Part shown: positions 10,401-23,000 of the stretch, one piece after another
How the letters are laid out: each line of letters starts with the position of its first letter
Numbering within the stretch: the first letter of the stretch is position 1
Source of the DNA: Apostichopus japonicus
Lineage: Eukaryota; Echinodermata; Holothuroidea; Aspidochirotida; Stichopodidae
DNA: 64,000 bases
Assembly (NCBI RefSeq): GCF_037975245.1
Contig: NC_092571.1
Location: 18,870,917 to 18,934,916, forward strand
Direction of reading: 5' to 3'
Position numbers and translations under genes: made by a program
The notes under the pieces: generated by a model
Told to the model about the DNA's origin: nothing
Database searches by the model: none
Seen by the model: only the letters and a program-made list of their open reading frames with translations

Positions 10401-13400
10401 TGTGGTCGGATCAATAAAACACAATGGAAATGTGAATCACATAATGTCTGACAATCTATAAGTGTTTGACCAGTAAAATACATGTAACAATTTGTTGGAT
10501 TCTTAGCTATAGCTCTGCTCTTGAGTACAGGAACAGTCAATTAGGCTTTAGAAAGAACTTAATACCACTTCCAACCACCTGCAGATGTCTCATACGTGGT
10601 TTGTAAATATTGTACTGCTGCATTGCTGGAGTAAGAACCCAAGATTAAATGATATTGGATTTGGTTTCGTTAACAGAGAGAGTCCTGACTGTGTTGCTGA
10701 ACTGTTAACCAAGATGTGCCTGACCAGTGAATTAGTCGGAAAGAAGAAGGACCAGGTCAAGGTTGAAATTCCTCCAACTCGTCATGATATCCTTTGCTAA
10801 TTACTTTAAAATATCGTTCATTTTTAATTTTCATACTGTCTGGAAACTTTGTGAGAAGCTGGTCTTTCCAGTAATTTGCATAAATCGAATGATCGTAGAG
10901 CAGTACTCATAATCATAGAGCAATATTTAGAGCAATAGAATAATCATAGAGCAATACTATTTATTTACAAAGCAGACCAGTGTTTTTAATTAGGATGGTT
11001 ATCATGTTTGAAACAGTTTTCCTTATTGAACTTCCAATTAACTTTAATAGACTTTATTGAACATTATTATATTAACAAATACATTTTGTCTCTGATACTC
11101 TATTCCATTGTAATGAAAATAAGGAAATGTTTAAAGGTAAAATACATGTGATATAATTCAACATTCCAGGAAGCTTATTGGACCAGTTCAGGCTGGACTA
11201 GAGATAAAGTCCTTACATAGTCTAGTCCAACTGCATCTATGACATAATTTTAATCAGAGGGTGGGGTGGGGTGGGTTGGGGTGGAGTGGCTTGTATGCTT
11301 TTGATAAGTTGACTAGTAGCAGTTAAACAAGTAAGGCTTAGGTGGAACACGGTCTTGATATCACATATAAAATGAATATCAACACAATATCTCCATTGTT
11401 TCAATTTGCATTCTCTACCAATTATTCCTTTAACATGTTCTATGTTCACATGTCATCCATGCTTGTGATATCATTGAAGATGTAGCTGTTGCCCACGGTT
11501 TCAATAACATCACAGAACGCATTCCTCCAGTGACCACCATCGGCAATCAATTCCCTGTCAACAAACTGACTGACTTGCTCAGGTTAGATATAGCAGCAGC
11601 TGGGTTTACTGAGGTTCTCACTTTTGCCTTGGTGAGTACACTACTATGGATATACCTCTCACTGACATCTTGCAGGGAAGTGTTTTATATTTGTGTTAAA
11701 GGATATTCAAATGTCATACACAGTTTATATATACAGAGACTTAAAGCTGAACCCCTTTGTGTGTAATTTGCTACAATCTTATGGCATACTCCCCAACCAT
11801 CAAAGGAAAGACCGGAAGTACAAGCTAAGCATTGCAATCATATACATCAGATCATTATTACAAAACAAAAAGGTCATAGAAATTAGCCTTTTTAACAGAT
11901 TTAACAGCTCAACATCAACATCGTACAAAACAAGAGATAGAATAAAAACTAAAATGCAAATTCCTAGGTATTAGAACATAATCACAAAACAGTTTACAGG
12001 TTTGGTAGGTTGATTTCTTATTATTAGAAGTTCAGAGTTATACTTCTCGTTTTTGATTTGTTTATATTAGTAAATCAATAATATCATGCAGTGAAATCAA
12101 TACAGAAAGTCACTTCAATTGAAAGTCAAAATGTTGAAATGCAAAATGATACTTTTGCAGTTGTTCAATAAAGTTATAATATGGATTAATTTTAGCATGC
12201 ATGTTTTTGTTTTCTAAATAATTGCATGTTTGCATGTGGATTGTGAAATTAGTTTTGGTTGAATCTAAGTTTCCAATGCACATCTCTGATAAATAACATT
12301 GTTATTTTTTCCCCTCCCTCTCTTTGTTTTGCCAGTGTTCAAGAGAGGATGTTTCTGAAAAAGTAAGGCATAAGCTAGCAGATGTACCTGCTGTTCACAT
12401 TGCCAATCCCAAAACTGCTGAATTCCAGGTAAGCTTTATGAAGTCATTACCAAACGAAAACAACGTCTGAAACTCAGTAAAAATTTATCAATGAATCCTT
12501 TGGAAGAATTTAATGTGTGTTTGTGTGCATATCAATGTGTTTGTGCATATCTATGTGTTTGTGTGCATATCTATGTGTTTGTGTGGATATCTATGTGTTT
12601 GTGTGCATATCTATGTGTTTGTGTGCATATCTATGTGTTTGTGTGGATATCTATGTGTTTGTGTGGATATCTATGTGTTTGTGTGCATATCTATGTGTTT
12701 GTGTACATATCTATGTGTTTGTGTGGATATCTATGTGTTTGTGTGCATATCTATGTGTTTGTGTGGATATCTATGTGTTTGTGTGCATATCTATGTGTTT
12801 GTGTGCATATCTATGTGTTTGTGTGGATATCTATGTGTTTGTGTGCATATCTATGTGTTTGTGTGCATATCTATGTGTTTGTGTACATATCTATATGTTT
12901 GTGTGCATATCAATGTGTTTGTGCATATCTATGTGTTTGTGTGCATATCTATGTGTTTGTGTACATATCTATATGTTTGTGTGGATATCTATGTGTTTGT
13001 GTGCATATCTATGTGTTTGTGTGCATATCTATGTGTTTGTGTGCATATCTATGTGTTTGTGTGCATATCTATGTGTTTGTGTGCATATCTATGTGTTTGT
13101 GTGCATATCCATGTGTTTGTGTGGATATCTGAATGTCAATCAGCATGATGGGAGGGTGTTGGGGGAGAGTAGTGTTTTTGTAGCATCTGTTCTGATTAAT
13201 GAAAGTATTTGACACTCTTAATTATACAGAAATTGCCTTCTTTTCCCTGTTTTATAAAACATTATATTTGTACTACTTTGATTCCTTTGTAGATTGCAAG
13301 AACCTCCCTTTTGCCTGGAGTCTTAAAAACCATCAGCTGTAACCGTAAGATGCCTCTACCAATGAAACTATTTGAGATATCAGACATAGTGGTCAAATCA

Positions 13401-16400
13401 AAGGAAAAAGATGTGGGTGCCCAGAATCACAGACATTTATGTGCTGTACATTACAACAAATCTCCTGGCTTTGAGGTTAGTAGAGTATTTAACAATATTC
13501 AAATAGTTGATATGACTATGAATAATTAATATTAATATGAACAATTTATATGAATATATCATATGAATATAGCAGTGTAATAGTTATGGAGATCAAATGT
13601 GTATATAATGTAGGTATTTAGGAGCAGAAATTCTGCAGATGCTACGTGGGTTAGGGAAGCCTCGCAAATCTAACCGCCATGTCCGGGCCGGTGGATTTTT
13701 CCGCGGCTATAATGAGCACAGCCACAAGCAGATAATGAGTCACACTTGAGTGCACACTCTCTCCAAACCACCCTCCAAGCTATACAGTTACATTCACAGC
13801 CGCGGTCAAGTTTTTACTAAGCCGATTTGAACACAATAGTGAGTTGAACAAAACATCATAGCTAAGTCTCAAGGTATTCAAACGTTTCAAAAAGATAGTA
13901 TGTTTATACGCCGTATTTTATCCTACTGCAGAAGCAAAACTTCTGTGAAAAATAAGTAAGGAAATGTGAATTTACACTGCAGGAATCTAAAATGCTATCT
14001 TTCTTATTTTCCCAGTCGGCCAAGTAGGAACAAAAAGTTTCGTTGCCTTTTTGCAAGGACATTAAGTTTCCTGAATTTTTAAGATTTAAAAATCTAAAAA
14101 ACTGAAATCACAATCTCACTTCTTGTACACGTGCACATAAGCGTGAACCAGAGCCTAACATACGGGAGACTTTAGAATAATCCTACTAAGTTGTATAGAA
14201 CAGGACCTAAACTACCTACTGTAGCTAGGTGAAAAAAAATCGGTTGACTGTAGGAAATTTTTCGCACTCCAGCGAAGCTGTACTTTTTTTTAGCCAGCTA
14301 GATCGTAGACATCATGAGGATTGAACAAATGACGATAATTTCTTGTGAAAGAAATTTAAAATAAATGTGGAAAAAATGCGATTATCCTTTCTCCGTTTTA
14401 AGTGTAAATGTTATTCTAGCATTAAAGAAAGTTGAAAGAAATAAAGTTTATCAACTTCATTTACTGACTTTTGAACTTCGTAAAAAAAAACGTCCTTTAC
14501 TACTCTGAAAATCAGTAGAGAAATTAGCAATTGTGTACGAACAGTAAGTTGGTACACCTTTCAAATTTTACGAAAGATCAAGCAAAATACTTTCGAAAAA
14601 TTCACGCGAAACTGGCATATCGTGCTAAATGCAATTAATGTCATGTAGCCAAGGCTCTAGTACACCCATTTATGAATAAACCATATGACCACATCTGGCG
14701 GGGGGAAAAGAAAGTATTTTCTAGAATTTCCACCCCAAAAAAAAGGAAAAATTAATATCCTACCATAGTTAAGTGTATAGTAAATAGCCTAACCACTTCG
14801 CCGGTTATGGATCTCACGTAACAATAAAAAACACAACTAATTGTATTTTGCGAAGTTGACGTTTTCTACAAGGACATGGAAACAATATTTAGCATTCAGT
14901 AAATCATGCCAAGTGGCCTAAAACATGGGATTAAAAGGTTTACTTTCATAAAGATAGCCATACTGTAGCTATTGGGGCCTTGATATCGTGCTATGTCCGT
15001 ATGGTATAGACTCGTGTATCATGGGGAATAGAATGTTTTGTTCATGCGGAGGAGTCGGTTGGCTTGAGGTGTGTTTTACTTACCTTAATGTTACGGGGAT
15101 ATATACTTTTCTTGAACGTCTAAGATAATATTTCGCATAACTTTACCGATCCTTTACTGACTTACCTAATTAATTCTAGAGTGGAGCCAAAATAGTTTAC
15201 TCCATGAAAAGTTTTTTGGAAACGTGCCAAAAATGTTAACAAACAGGTGTTAAACAGGGGGGGGGTTATGTTTGGCAGTATGCCTACGATGATATTTAAG
15301 TAGGGGTAAACACTGCAGTTGTAAACTGATGTACGTATAGTAAAATTTTCACCGAATAGTAACTTATATCTCTAACCACATGGCAGCCTAACACACTAAG
15401 TCAATGGGAAAATCAAAACCATCTGTTTATTCGTTGAATTTGTGTCGCAGTTAGCTTCAGAGATCAACGTTATGGTCGATGTTCTCTCTTTAACATACAT
15501 ATGTGGCATAGCTTAACTATTGTTTTGTTTAAATTCTGGTTTGTCAATATGGGTTTTCTGAAGCTCTTGGGGGCATATATTTAATGCAATGGCTGATTCA
15601 GTTTTTAATTAATAGTTACGTACCACTCGTTGAACAAGGCTCATAATATATAGGCTGCTTTTATCGAACTTTCGAGTAGCGGAGTTTCACAATTGTTCAT
15701 AAGAGACCCAAGATATTTTATTTGTGAGGTTTGATAACATGGAAGATTTGCAAGAATTATATAAAGTACTGAATCTCGGACATTTGGTAGTGACGGATTT
15801 TAGTGTATAAGTCACTTTGCAACATAAACTACCACTCTATTGACTGTCAAAACCGCAAAAGTTAATCCGGTCACTTGGCCAAGTTTGCTCATTGTTTGTG
15901 AAGAATAACCAGCCTTGTGTTGTCAGGACGCTGTGCTCATTACTCCGGCTGGCAACCAGCGTGTGTGCATTCAACCATGGGACCAATATGTACATGCATA
16001 ATGAGCAAGGAGTGCGAGATTTCCGCCGGCCCGGAACCGGCGGTTAGATTTGCGAGGCTTCCCTTAGTAGTGGTTGTGGTTGGGGAGTGGATGTGAATAT
16101 GGTTCATTTTAATTTAATGCCTAGACGTAGTATTATATTTAATTTTTGAAATGCTTCATTTTTAAGGTCATACACGGCTTACTGGATAGGATCATGCAAC
16201 TTCTGGAAGTTCCTTTCTCTAAAGAAGATGGTTATTACCTGAAGGCTTCAGAGAGTGAGTACTGACATTAAAAGAATGTCACTAAATTATGAATATTGAA
16301 AAGTCATTAAACGAAAGCATTAACATTAAATCATGGTTATTGAAAGTCATTAAACGAAAGCATTGACATTAAATAATAAGTGGTGAAATGAAAAGATTGA

Positions 16401-16873
16401 ACCTAAATTGTTTAACTAACTGCTATCATCTGCAGTAGTCATTGATTCAGTTTGTATAAAGTTGCCCGATTTGGTTGTGAATCAGAAGCGGTGAATTAGT
16501 TGCTTGCCATTATTTCCTTGGGAGACCAAAAGTGGTCAGAAAGATATTGTTGCTGTGTTGAAGTTTCTAATGTTGTTGGGATGCTTTGAATATAGTTGCA
16601 GTGTATTTTGTGTTGTGATATTGTTCCTCCTTGGATTTTGAGTTACTCATTTTAAATGAAATAAAAATTCAGTCTGTTCATTGTTTTGTCACTGTTTTCC
16701 TTAAAACATTCTCTTTCCTAGATCCTACTTTCTTCTCCGGTCGATGTGCAGAGTTGATTGTTCGTGGCAAATCAATCGGATTCTTTGGAGTAATTCACCC
16801 AGAAGTCCTCTCAAAGTTTGAGCTTCCAAACCCATGTGCTGCCCTAGAGATAACCATTGAACCGTTTCTATGA
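4405..16873 (+). CDS. FARSB: Phenylalanine--tRNA ligase beta subunit, cytosolic (15 exons, complete)
   Basis: FARSB pairs with FARSA in the cytosolic alpha2-beta2 enzyme that charges tRNA-Phe. Exons: 4405-4462, 5356-5411, 5619-5716, 6045-6174, 7091-7206, 8246-8354, 8694-8844, 9183-9315, 9759-9872, 10677-10786, 11450-11631, 12336-12428, 13293-13475, 16167-16254, 16722-16873. Spliced, they give 590 aa in one frame; human FARSB is 589. Family landmarks are [17 protein letters not shown] at the start, [37 protein letters not shown] in the B3/B4 region, [13 protein letters not shown] and ANPKTAEFQ in the B5/B6 region, and EISDIVV and FFSGRCAEL near the end. The start at 4405 was chosen because it matches the family N-terminus and has A at -3, although the frame is open upstream to 4255. 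All introns are GT-AG except the tenth, which is AT-AC. Intron 13 carries a transposon of about 2.4 kb. Confidence 0.96.
6204..6448 (-). mobile_element. tRNA-derived SINE in FARSB intron 4, antisense
   Basis: Read on the minus strand, the element starts with a tRNA-like head of about 70 nt. It has GGAGTG pairing with CACTCC as an acceptor stem, an A box TAGCTCAGTGG (6431-6441), an anticodon-like stem ACCTT/AAGGT, and a B box GGTTCCAGTC (6387-6396). A tRNA-unrelated body follows, containing the inverted pair CCTGCTTGCAGG, and the element ends in a TACA-type microsatellite (6205-6225). That layout is typical of a Pol III SINE. The family name is not known to me. Confidence 0.75.
8032..8239. repeat. 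69-bp tandem repeat, three copies, abutting FARSB exon 6
   Basis: Three copies start at 8032, 8101 and 8170 (TTAAAGTTTCAGTTGAAATG). The array ends six bases before the exon 6 coding start at 8246. The periodic minus-strand open frame here is a repeat artefact. Confidence 0.9.
9702..9758 (+). repeat. FARSB: Duplicated splice acceptor and exon start ahead of FARSB exon 9
   Basis: CTAGAGTGGAG followed by CAGAAGTTGTTTAT occurs 49 bp upstream of the near-identical real acceptor and exon start (AG at 9757-9758). The upstream AG is at 9708-9709. Using it would keep the family-like peptide for a few residues and then reach an in-frame TAG at 9755-9757. Confidence 0.75.
10787..11449 (+). other. FARSB: AT-AC intron (U12-type) in FARSB, intron 10
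   Basis: The exon before ends CGTCATG and the intron begins ATATCCTTT, a full match to the U12 AT-AC donor consensus. It ends TTCAC before ATGTCATCC. A branch-site-like TTCCTTTAAC lies at 11425-11434, about 16 bases from the 3' end, which is the short spacing typical of U12 introns. Splicing there restores codon GAT and gives ...PPTRHDVIHACDI, matching the family (human ...PPTRADIIHACDI). No GT-AG pair nearby preserves that match. Confidence 0.9.
12513..13130. repeat. 20-bp minisatellite, about 31 copies, in FARSB intron 12
   Basis: The unit GTGTTTGTGTGCATATCTAT is repeated with C/G and G/A variants (GTGTGG, GTGTAC). The unit has no stop in any plus frame, so three overlapping frames of 211-231 codons run through it. 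None is a gene. Confidence 0.95.
13654..16063. mobile_element. Harbinger-like non-autonomous DNA transposon (2.4 kb) in FARSB intron 13
   Basis: The left end starts GGGAAGCCTCGCAAATCTAA and the right end is its exact reverse complement. Similarity continues imperfectly for about 50 bp (CCGGGCCGG in both arms). The element is flanked by TTA at 13651-13653 and 16064-16066. A 3-bp TTA duplication with GG-starting TIRs is typical of PIF/Harbinger. No transposase frame is visible, so it is probably mobilised in trans. The central part, about 14313-15341, is shared in inverted orientation with the hAT-like element at 62059-63727. Adenine- and thymine-rich sequence fills the rest. Confidence 0.75.
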
Positions 16874-17069
16874 AAAATGAAAACATAACTTAGTGTATGT
16901 TATCTTTACACAAGAATGGGAGTACATATTAACAGGTGTATTGATTCATAAAGTGCATGTCTGCAAAGAAACACCATGCCTCCTTTGGCAGTTGATAGCT
17001 AGCTGGGATTAAACTTCAGTCATACTATGTATGTAAATTTAGTACTGCAAAATGTTATTATTATTGCAA

Positions 17070-17075
17070 AATAAA
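17070..17075 (+). terminator. FARSB: Candidate FARSB polyadenylation signal
   Basis: AATAAA lies about 200 bp after the FARSB stop and is followed within about 60 bp by GT-rich sequence (TTGGTTGGTAGTGTTT). It is the first good signal after the gene. Confidence 0.5.
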
Positions 17076-17546
17076 ATCATGATATGATCTACTTACATGT
17101 CCAGAACTAGATTGAGCCCTGTATTGGTTGGTAGTGTTTACCAGGATGTTGCTATGAGCTATTGTAATTTGTTATGTACTAATCTTTAATCTGAGACAAT
17201 GGTTATTATTTATGATTAATTAGTCACCAATTTTGGCAGATGAATTCTTTCAGTTACTGGAGTCTTATAAGAGTACGGATGAAACTTTCATTGTAAAGGA
17301 AGTTGGTTTATATTTGGTCAATTTCAATTGGTGGAATCATAATTTTGCTGCAAAGCACTAGTTGATCCACATATATATTATGTATAACAAACTAGTAAAC
17401 TAGTCACAATAATGGACCATGGCCTATCTAGGATAAGGCTGTCCTTTCACCAGGCATACCTACATGTATTTTAAATTTATACAATTATGAGACTTTTTGA
17501 CCTTAGCAAGGTCCTTTCAATTGTCAGACTGAAAAAGCTTAAAGTT

Positions 17547-17834
17547 CTGACAATAAAGTAATGCTAGGATTTAACACCAGTAACCTCAGAAGGTCTGACA
17601 ATGAAGTAATGCCAGGATTCAACACCAGTAACCTCAGAAGGTCTGACAATGAAGTAATGCCACGATTCAACACCAGTAACCTCAGAAGGTATGACAATGA
17701 AGTAATGCTAGGATTCAACACCAGTAACCTCAGAAGGTCTGATAATGAAGTAATGCTAGGATTCAACACCAGTAACCTCAGAAGGTCTGACAATGAAGTA
17801 ATGCTTGGATCTCAACACCAGTAACCTCAGAAGA
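17547..17834. repeat. 48-bp minisatellite, six copies
   Basis: Each unit contains CAACACCAGTAACCTCAGAA and ends in GGTCTGACAATGAAGTAATG. The unit length is a multiple of three, so both strands show periodic open frames. These are not coding. Confidence 0.9.
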
Positions 17835-20042
17835 TTTTAACACTGTGTAAACTTGCATCTTCAATAATCGATAAGCAGTCTGTTAGTAGTGTGAGTGAAT
17901 TGTTTAATCCTTTCCAAAACAGGCATACCTAATATGTAAGAACTAGTAGTGTAAAATTATTTACACATAGCATCTTCAACTCTAATTTAAGGGTATACTC
18001 TTAGGAGTTTGTAAACCTGGTAAGTTCCGTATACTTCATTTTACATAAAGGAAAATCAATTAGAAGGCTTAAAGTCTTGCATACTTTGATGCCCATTCAG
18101 GGGTCAAGAATATTAGTTTCAAATATGGTTCAAAAATAAGAAGAAGAAAAAAGAGAAAAAGAAAGATAGGTAAACTCTACTTGCAAGTTTCTTGCTTCCT
18201 TTGTTCATTTTTATCAACATATGTCTTCTTGTTTGCTTGCTGTGGGCAGAGCAGTTTATGCCTCAGGAGACGTCTCAGTGTGATTCAAGGTGAGAACCTG
18301 AAGTCACAAAAAGACTGGTTAACAAATCTTGGTAGATGTGTAAGGGTCTGTTGCACACATGTGTCCAAATATTGATGGTGCTGGTAGTGTTGAGGGTTGC
18401 TAGAATGAAGAGAGGGTCACTGTCACTTCTTCCAAGCTAAACAGTTACTGCTAAAGCATCTGTTGACTGACTAAAGAAAAAGTTAATCACCTTCCAAAAA
18501 CCCGTTATTAAATTGTATGATATTTTGGTGTCATTTGAGTATGGTGGGAAAGTGTCAGGCTTGTGAACCACAAAGTGCTCATATATCCACTGATGAAAGG
18601 AAGTTAATGTTGATCATAGTGCCCATGATGTCTATGGGGTTTCAAAAATCTATGCCAAAGGTTATTGGAAATCAAACAGCAATAGTTTATTTTCAAAGCC
18701 TGTTGATAGGTTGTGAAAGTAATATATAAGGCAATTGTAAGATGAGAGGAGTTCAGTTTTGTCACAATGTCAACAAATGGCAGTAAGCTCTTTGGTATGT
18801 TGTACACCATTGCTGTGAGGCACTTGCTAACTACAAAACTCTGAAGCCCTGCCCTACCCCTCCTCTGCAAGAAAAATCGATGAAAGATATGAAACTACTC
18901 TGACAACTTGCACAAGACTGGGTTGGACAACCAACCGAGCCGAAAATAGAGGGAGGGCGGTAAACAATTATATACTGAAAACAGATACCCCCTGCTCCCC
19001 CCCCCTCCCCCGAATTTTTTCCCCCAAACAGGTTTGCAATTGTGTGTAAATAGTCACTCATGATTGTCAGAAAAGTTGCGTCATCACCATAAAAACATTA
19101 ACTTTGAGGTTACCAAAATGTCTTGCAAGATGTACCAGTTCAAAATTAGTTTTTCGTATCTTTTGAACTGGTTTGCCATATTTAGCACACTAGTTTGTTT
19201 TAATTGTATGATCTACTATTGTTGTTTGATTGAAGTTTTTTTGTGAAGGCATTAATCAAAAAACCTCGTACAGTGAAAGTTTTGTACAGGGTGCATCAAA
19301 CATGTGCTGTACGCCTATATGTATTATAACGCTGTACACAGTGCAGTGACGGAAATGTATCATACTGCAGACTTTACTGTGTTGCGTGTATTCATTCAAG
19401 ACTCGTGAACTCGCGAGGTGAAGTTGATTTTAGCGTACCCATTCCACGAAAGGAATTCCGATTTCAATAGAACGGATCACGGTCCTTGGATAACGTAAAC
19501 ACAATGGAATGTAGCTTATGTATCATAAGTAAGGTCATCCAAGCATTACAAGTAAAATTAGGGCGTTTGAAGGGAAATCCCGTAACTAGACTTAACTAAG
19601 TGTCAGTGTGTTATTCAGTGTATGTCTTCGAACTTCCAAGCGATGGTCATGATTGGTGCTGACGTAACGAGCAATCTGATTGGCAGAAAACTCTGCAATT
19701 GCAAACCTGTTTCGGAAAAAAATATTCGCCCCGTCCACAAATCTCTGTGCCCATGGTCTGGAACAAAACTAGTACGATTGGCGTTCCATATCTCGGTGCA
19801 TGGAACGCGACATATGTAATTTGCGTGCAATTCAAGCTTAACTACATATATACACGAGCTCGGCTATAGGCCTACTGAGTAAACCACAGTAGGACTAGGA
19901 GGACTGAATCTTCGGTAATTTGTCCAAGGACCACTGAACTATTTTAGTTCAGTGACAAGGCCTGTCGCGTTAAACTGGTTACATATTACCAGATTAGACG
20001 CCACTGCCTCCGCTGACAAGGTGGGGGCAAAGAGGAAGGAAA

Positions 20043-23000
20043 ATGTCTTCAAACTCGCGACATGGAAGTCAGGACATGGATGTACTTCCATCTGTCTTAG
20101 ATAAGCAAATAACGGTCAGTTTAACACACACTAAGCCTAGCCTATGCCTTTTAAGAATCAGTGGCGACTGTCGGTTTAAGCCGTACACTGTGTCAGTAAA
20201 ACTAACGTTGCCTAACTGAGCCTAGACTAACTTATAATTGTTAGGACTACATATTATTATATAATACTTGAAAGTCTAGCATATGCTACAACCTAGTAGC
20301 CTAGTACTAGGATGGTGACTTCGAAGTTCGCCCACTTAAGACTTAAAACACCCCAAAACTAAATCTTCTGGTGTAAATCATTTGAAAATATACTTCATAT
20401 GGTGGGAGAATTTTGTTATAGTACGATACACGGCCAAACTTTCTTTCCTGCAAACTGTTTTCACGTTGTTTTCCAAGAAGATTCTTCGTGATTGTGGAAC
20501 TGGTATTTCTTGCTAGAGTATTGCGAATTTCGGCCACGCAACCTACAGTGTGGCGCTGGTAAAAATTGGTGGCGCTGTTGCTCTTTCAGTAATTATAACA
20601 GACTTCATAGATCTTCGTCATTTTATTGACAAATATGTAAGTAATTTCTTGCACACGGGTCATTTTGGAGAGAAAATAACTGTAGCTTCGTACTTTTTGG
20701 TGAAATTTGGCTCTTCCTGTAGGTTTTCATGGTGAAAATCGTGTATTTCTTAGGGTGCCCGAACTTCGCAGTATGGCGAACTTCGCAATACTGACTATAC
20801 TACTATTACTAAGTTTCAAGTTTATGTGTGTAGGTCTAACTAAGTCAAGGAGCCACTTCATAATCATAGCCTAAGGTCAATTACAGTACACCGTTATGCA
20901 TTCATATTACTAGTCCTACTCAACAAGGTGCTAGATGTATGGCCCACAACTAGCCTATAGCCAAGTTACTGTGATATTTTAACAAGTTACCCTGAAGTTT
21001 TTTTTGGGACAGGAAATGCATTAAGTCCTGAAGGTAGCAATTCAAGGTCAAATGAAAATATTTGTGCCATGACAAAGAGGCAGTCAACAACATATATTAT
21101 TAGTATAGCTAGTAGCCTAATAATGATATTTAAAATATCAATAATACATTCATATCAATATATGCAAGTTCATGGTCAGTTCACCTCTGAAGCAAAGTGA
21201 AGAAATTAGGTTAGTTGCAACAGAAGAATAAGTGATTTGATTTTCATGTTTTCAAGAATGAAAATAAATGATACAAACTGTTTGACCTTTTGAGTTATGC
21301 CTTTTTGCTCACATGGACCTTTATCAGCCTGGATGCCACATTTTAGTTCTAACTGTCCTAAGAAATGGAGAAACCTTTACAACTGTGATTTGTTCATTTG
21401 AGCACAGAAAGGTTAATTGTTCATAGTGAATGTTCAGTAACTCAACCACTCTGATTTGGTGTATTAAACTTGAACTTCAAATCTGGTACCTTTCAAAATT
21501 ATTTTTCTTTGAAAAGGAGGGGGAACCCATCAACTTAGTCCTCTCCCCAGGCCACAACTTGTCCCTCCTTCCATCAGATAACATTAAGAAACCACATGTA
21601 GACAGCACAGGGATTTAGTGTTAATTTTAATCTTGTATATTGTGAAATAATTTTAGACAAACAAGGCTTGGTCTGTTCAGTATCAGAAAAGAATATCAGT
21701 GAATAACTGCTTTGTTAAATATAAAGTATTTATGTTTAAATATAGTCTTCAATGATGAAAATTACTAGTACACCTGCTGAAAAGTATGTGATGTGTACAG
21801 TACATAGTACAGAAGGGCCTAGTTTCTCTAGCCCTTACACATAGACAAGCTGTCACTGTAATGTACTAACAGTTCTACAATACTGGCAGCTCTGCCAGCT
21901 ATGTACTCTTTGTCCTATTTATTATCAACACGCAAACAACTCAAATTCTTTTTACTACACAAACCACTCAAATGGTACATTAAATGCATAGAGTGGCTTT
22001 ACAATGTGACACCCTTGATAACAGGTACACACAAGGAGTGTTAACTTCCGCCCAAATATTGTTGTTTAGGGAATACTTTGCAAACAGACAAAGATGCATA
22101 GATTTTAATAGTATCACAGAAACTGAGCAGGCAGAAAACCGACACGATTTGTTTGTGTGGAGAACGCAAGGCCCACTTTAAAGTCTAAGGTCTAGGAAAA
22201 CGGCTAAAAGGAAAACAAGGAAGTGGTTAACTTGTCTACAATGGAAGAAGGAAGCTTCAATTAGAATTCTCAGTTCTTTTACAGATTACTTCACCCATTT
22301 CCTGGATTTATACTGTTATCCAACATATATGCGCTTAGGGAAATGTTTCCTTGCTTGGACTTTGTACTGAAGACATAAAAGTGAAAGTATAAATCAATCT
22401 CATTCTGGCAGATTCTAATCAAATTATCGTTGAAAGCATCTAGTTGAATGATACAACTAAATCACACTGAAGAATCAGATAAATTATCATAACCTGTGAA
22501 CTTCAAAAGCACTTTTGATCTCTTAGAAGTACAAAGTACTGTATAGGCTACCATCTTAAATGAGTAATTGTGAATCCATGTTAGTTTCTACAACGAATGG
22601 TTCTTGCCATTACTTTCCACCCTAAAACCATGCGTTTCCTCCTTGACAGAAAGAAACATTTTTTGCATTTAGCAAAGTATTCAGTAAATCCAAATGCTGT
22701 TATTCATGCATATTAATGAGGTATAAGCCTATTTGTCTTTTAAGTTTATTGCGTTGATTAATTGTGTGGGATGTCTTTGCATCAGTGTCAGTCAGGGCCA
22801 CTTTATGTCTCAAATTGATTAAGTTGTGTATTACTGAATTGGAAAAAGAAGATTAAATAGTCTAAATAAATAATGCATCATTTTAAATTACAGTTGGTAT
22901 CCTTCCATCTATTTATTACAGTTTTGTTTTACAGGAATAACATTGTTTTGTCATTCTTAAATTGTGTTACCACCACGCTTAAATGTTTGGAATCTTGTAA

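Larger units (their letters stand above)
16874..20042. other. FARSB 3' flank and intergenic region before SH3BP5
   Basis: This holds the FARSB 3' UTR with a candidate poly(A) signal, a 48-bp tandem array at 17547-17834, and C-rich tracts near 18995-19025. From about 19380 CpG becomes more frequent, which suggests promoter-proximal DNA of the SH3BP5-like gene. No additional exon is recognised. Confidence 0.6.

Noticed and set aside
12491-13212. Three overlapping plus-strand frames of 211-231 codons with CV/HIYVF-like periodicity
   Set aside because: All come from a 20-bp intronic minisatellite without stops; they lie within FARSB intron 12.
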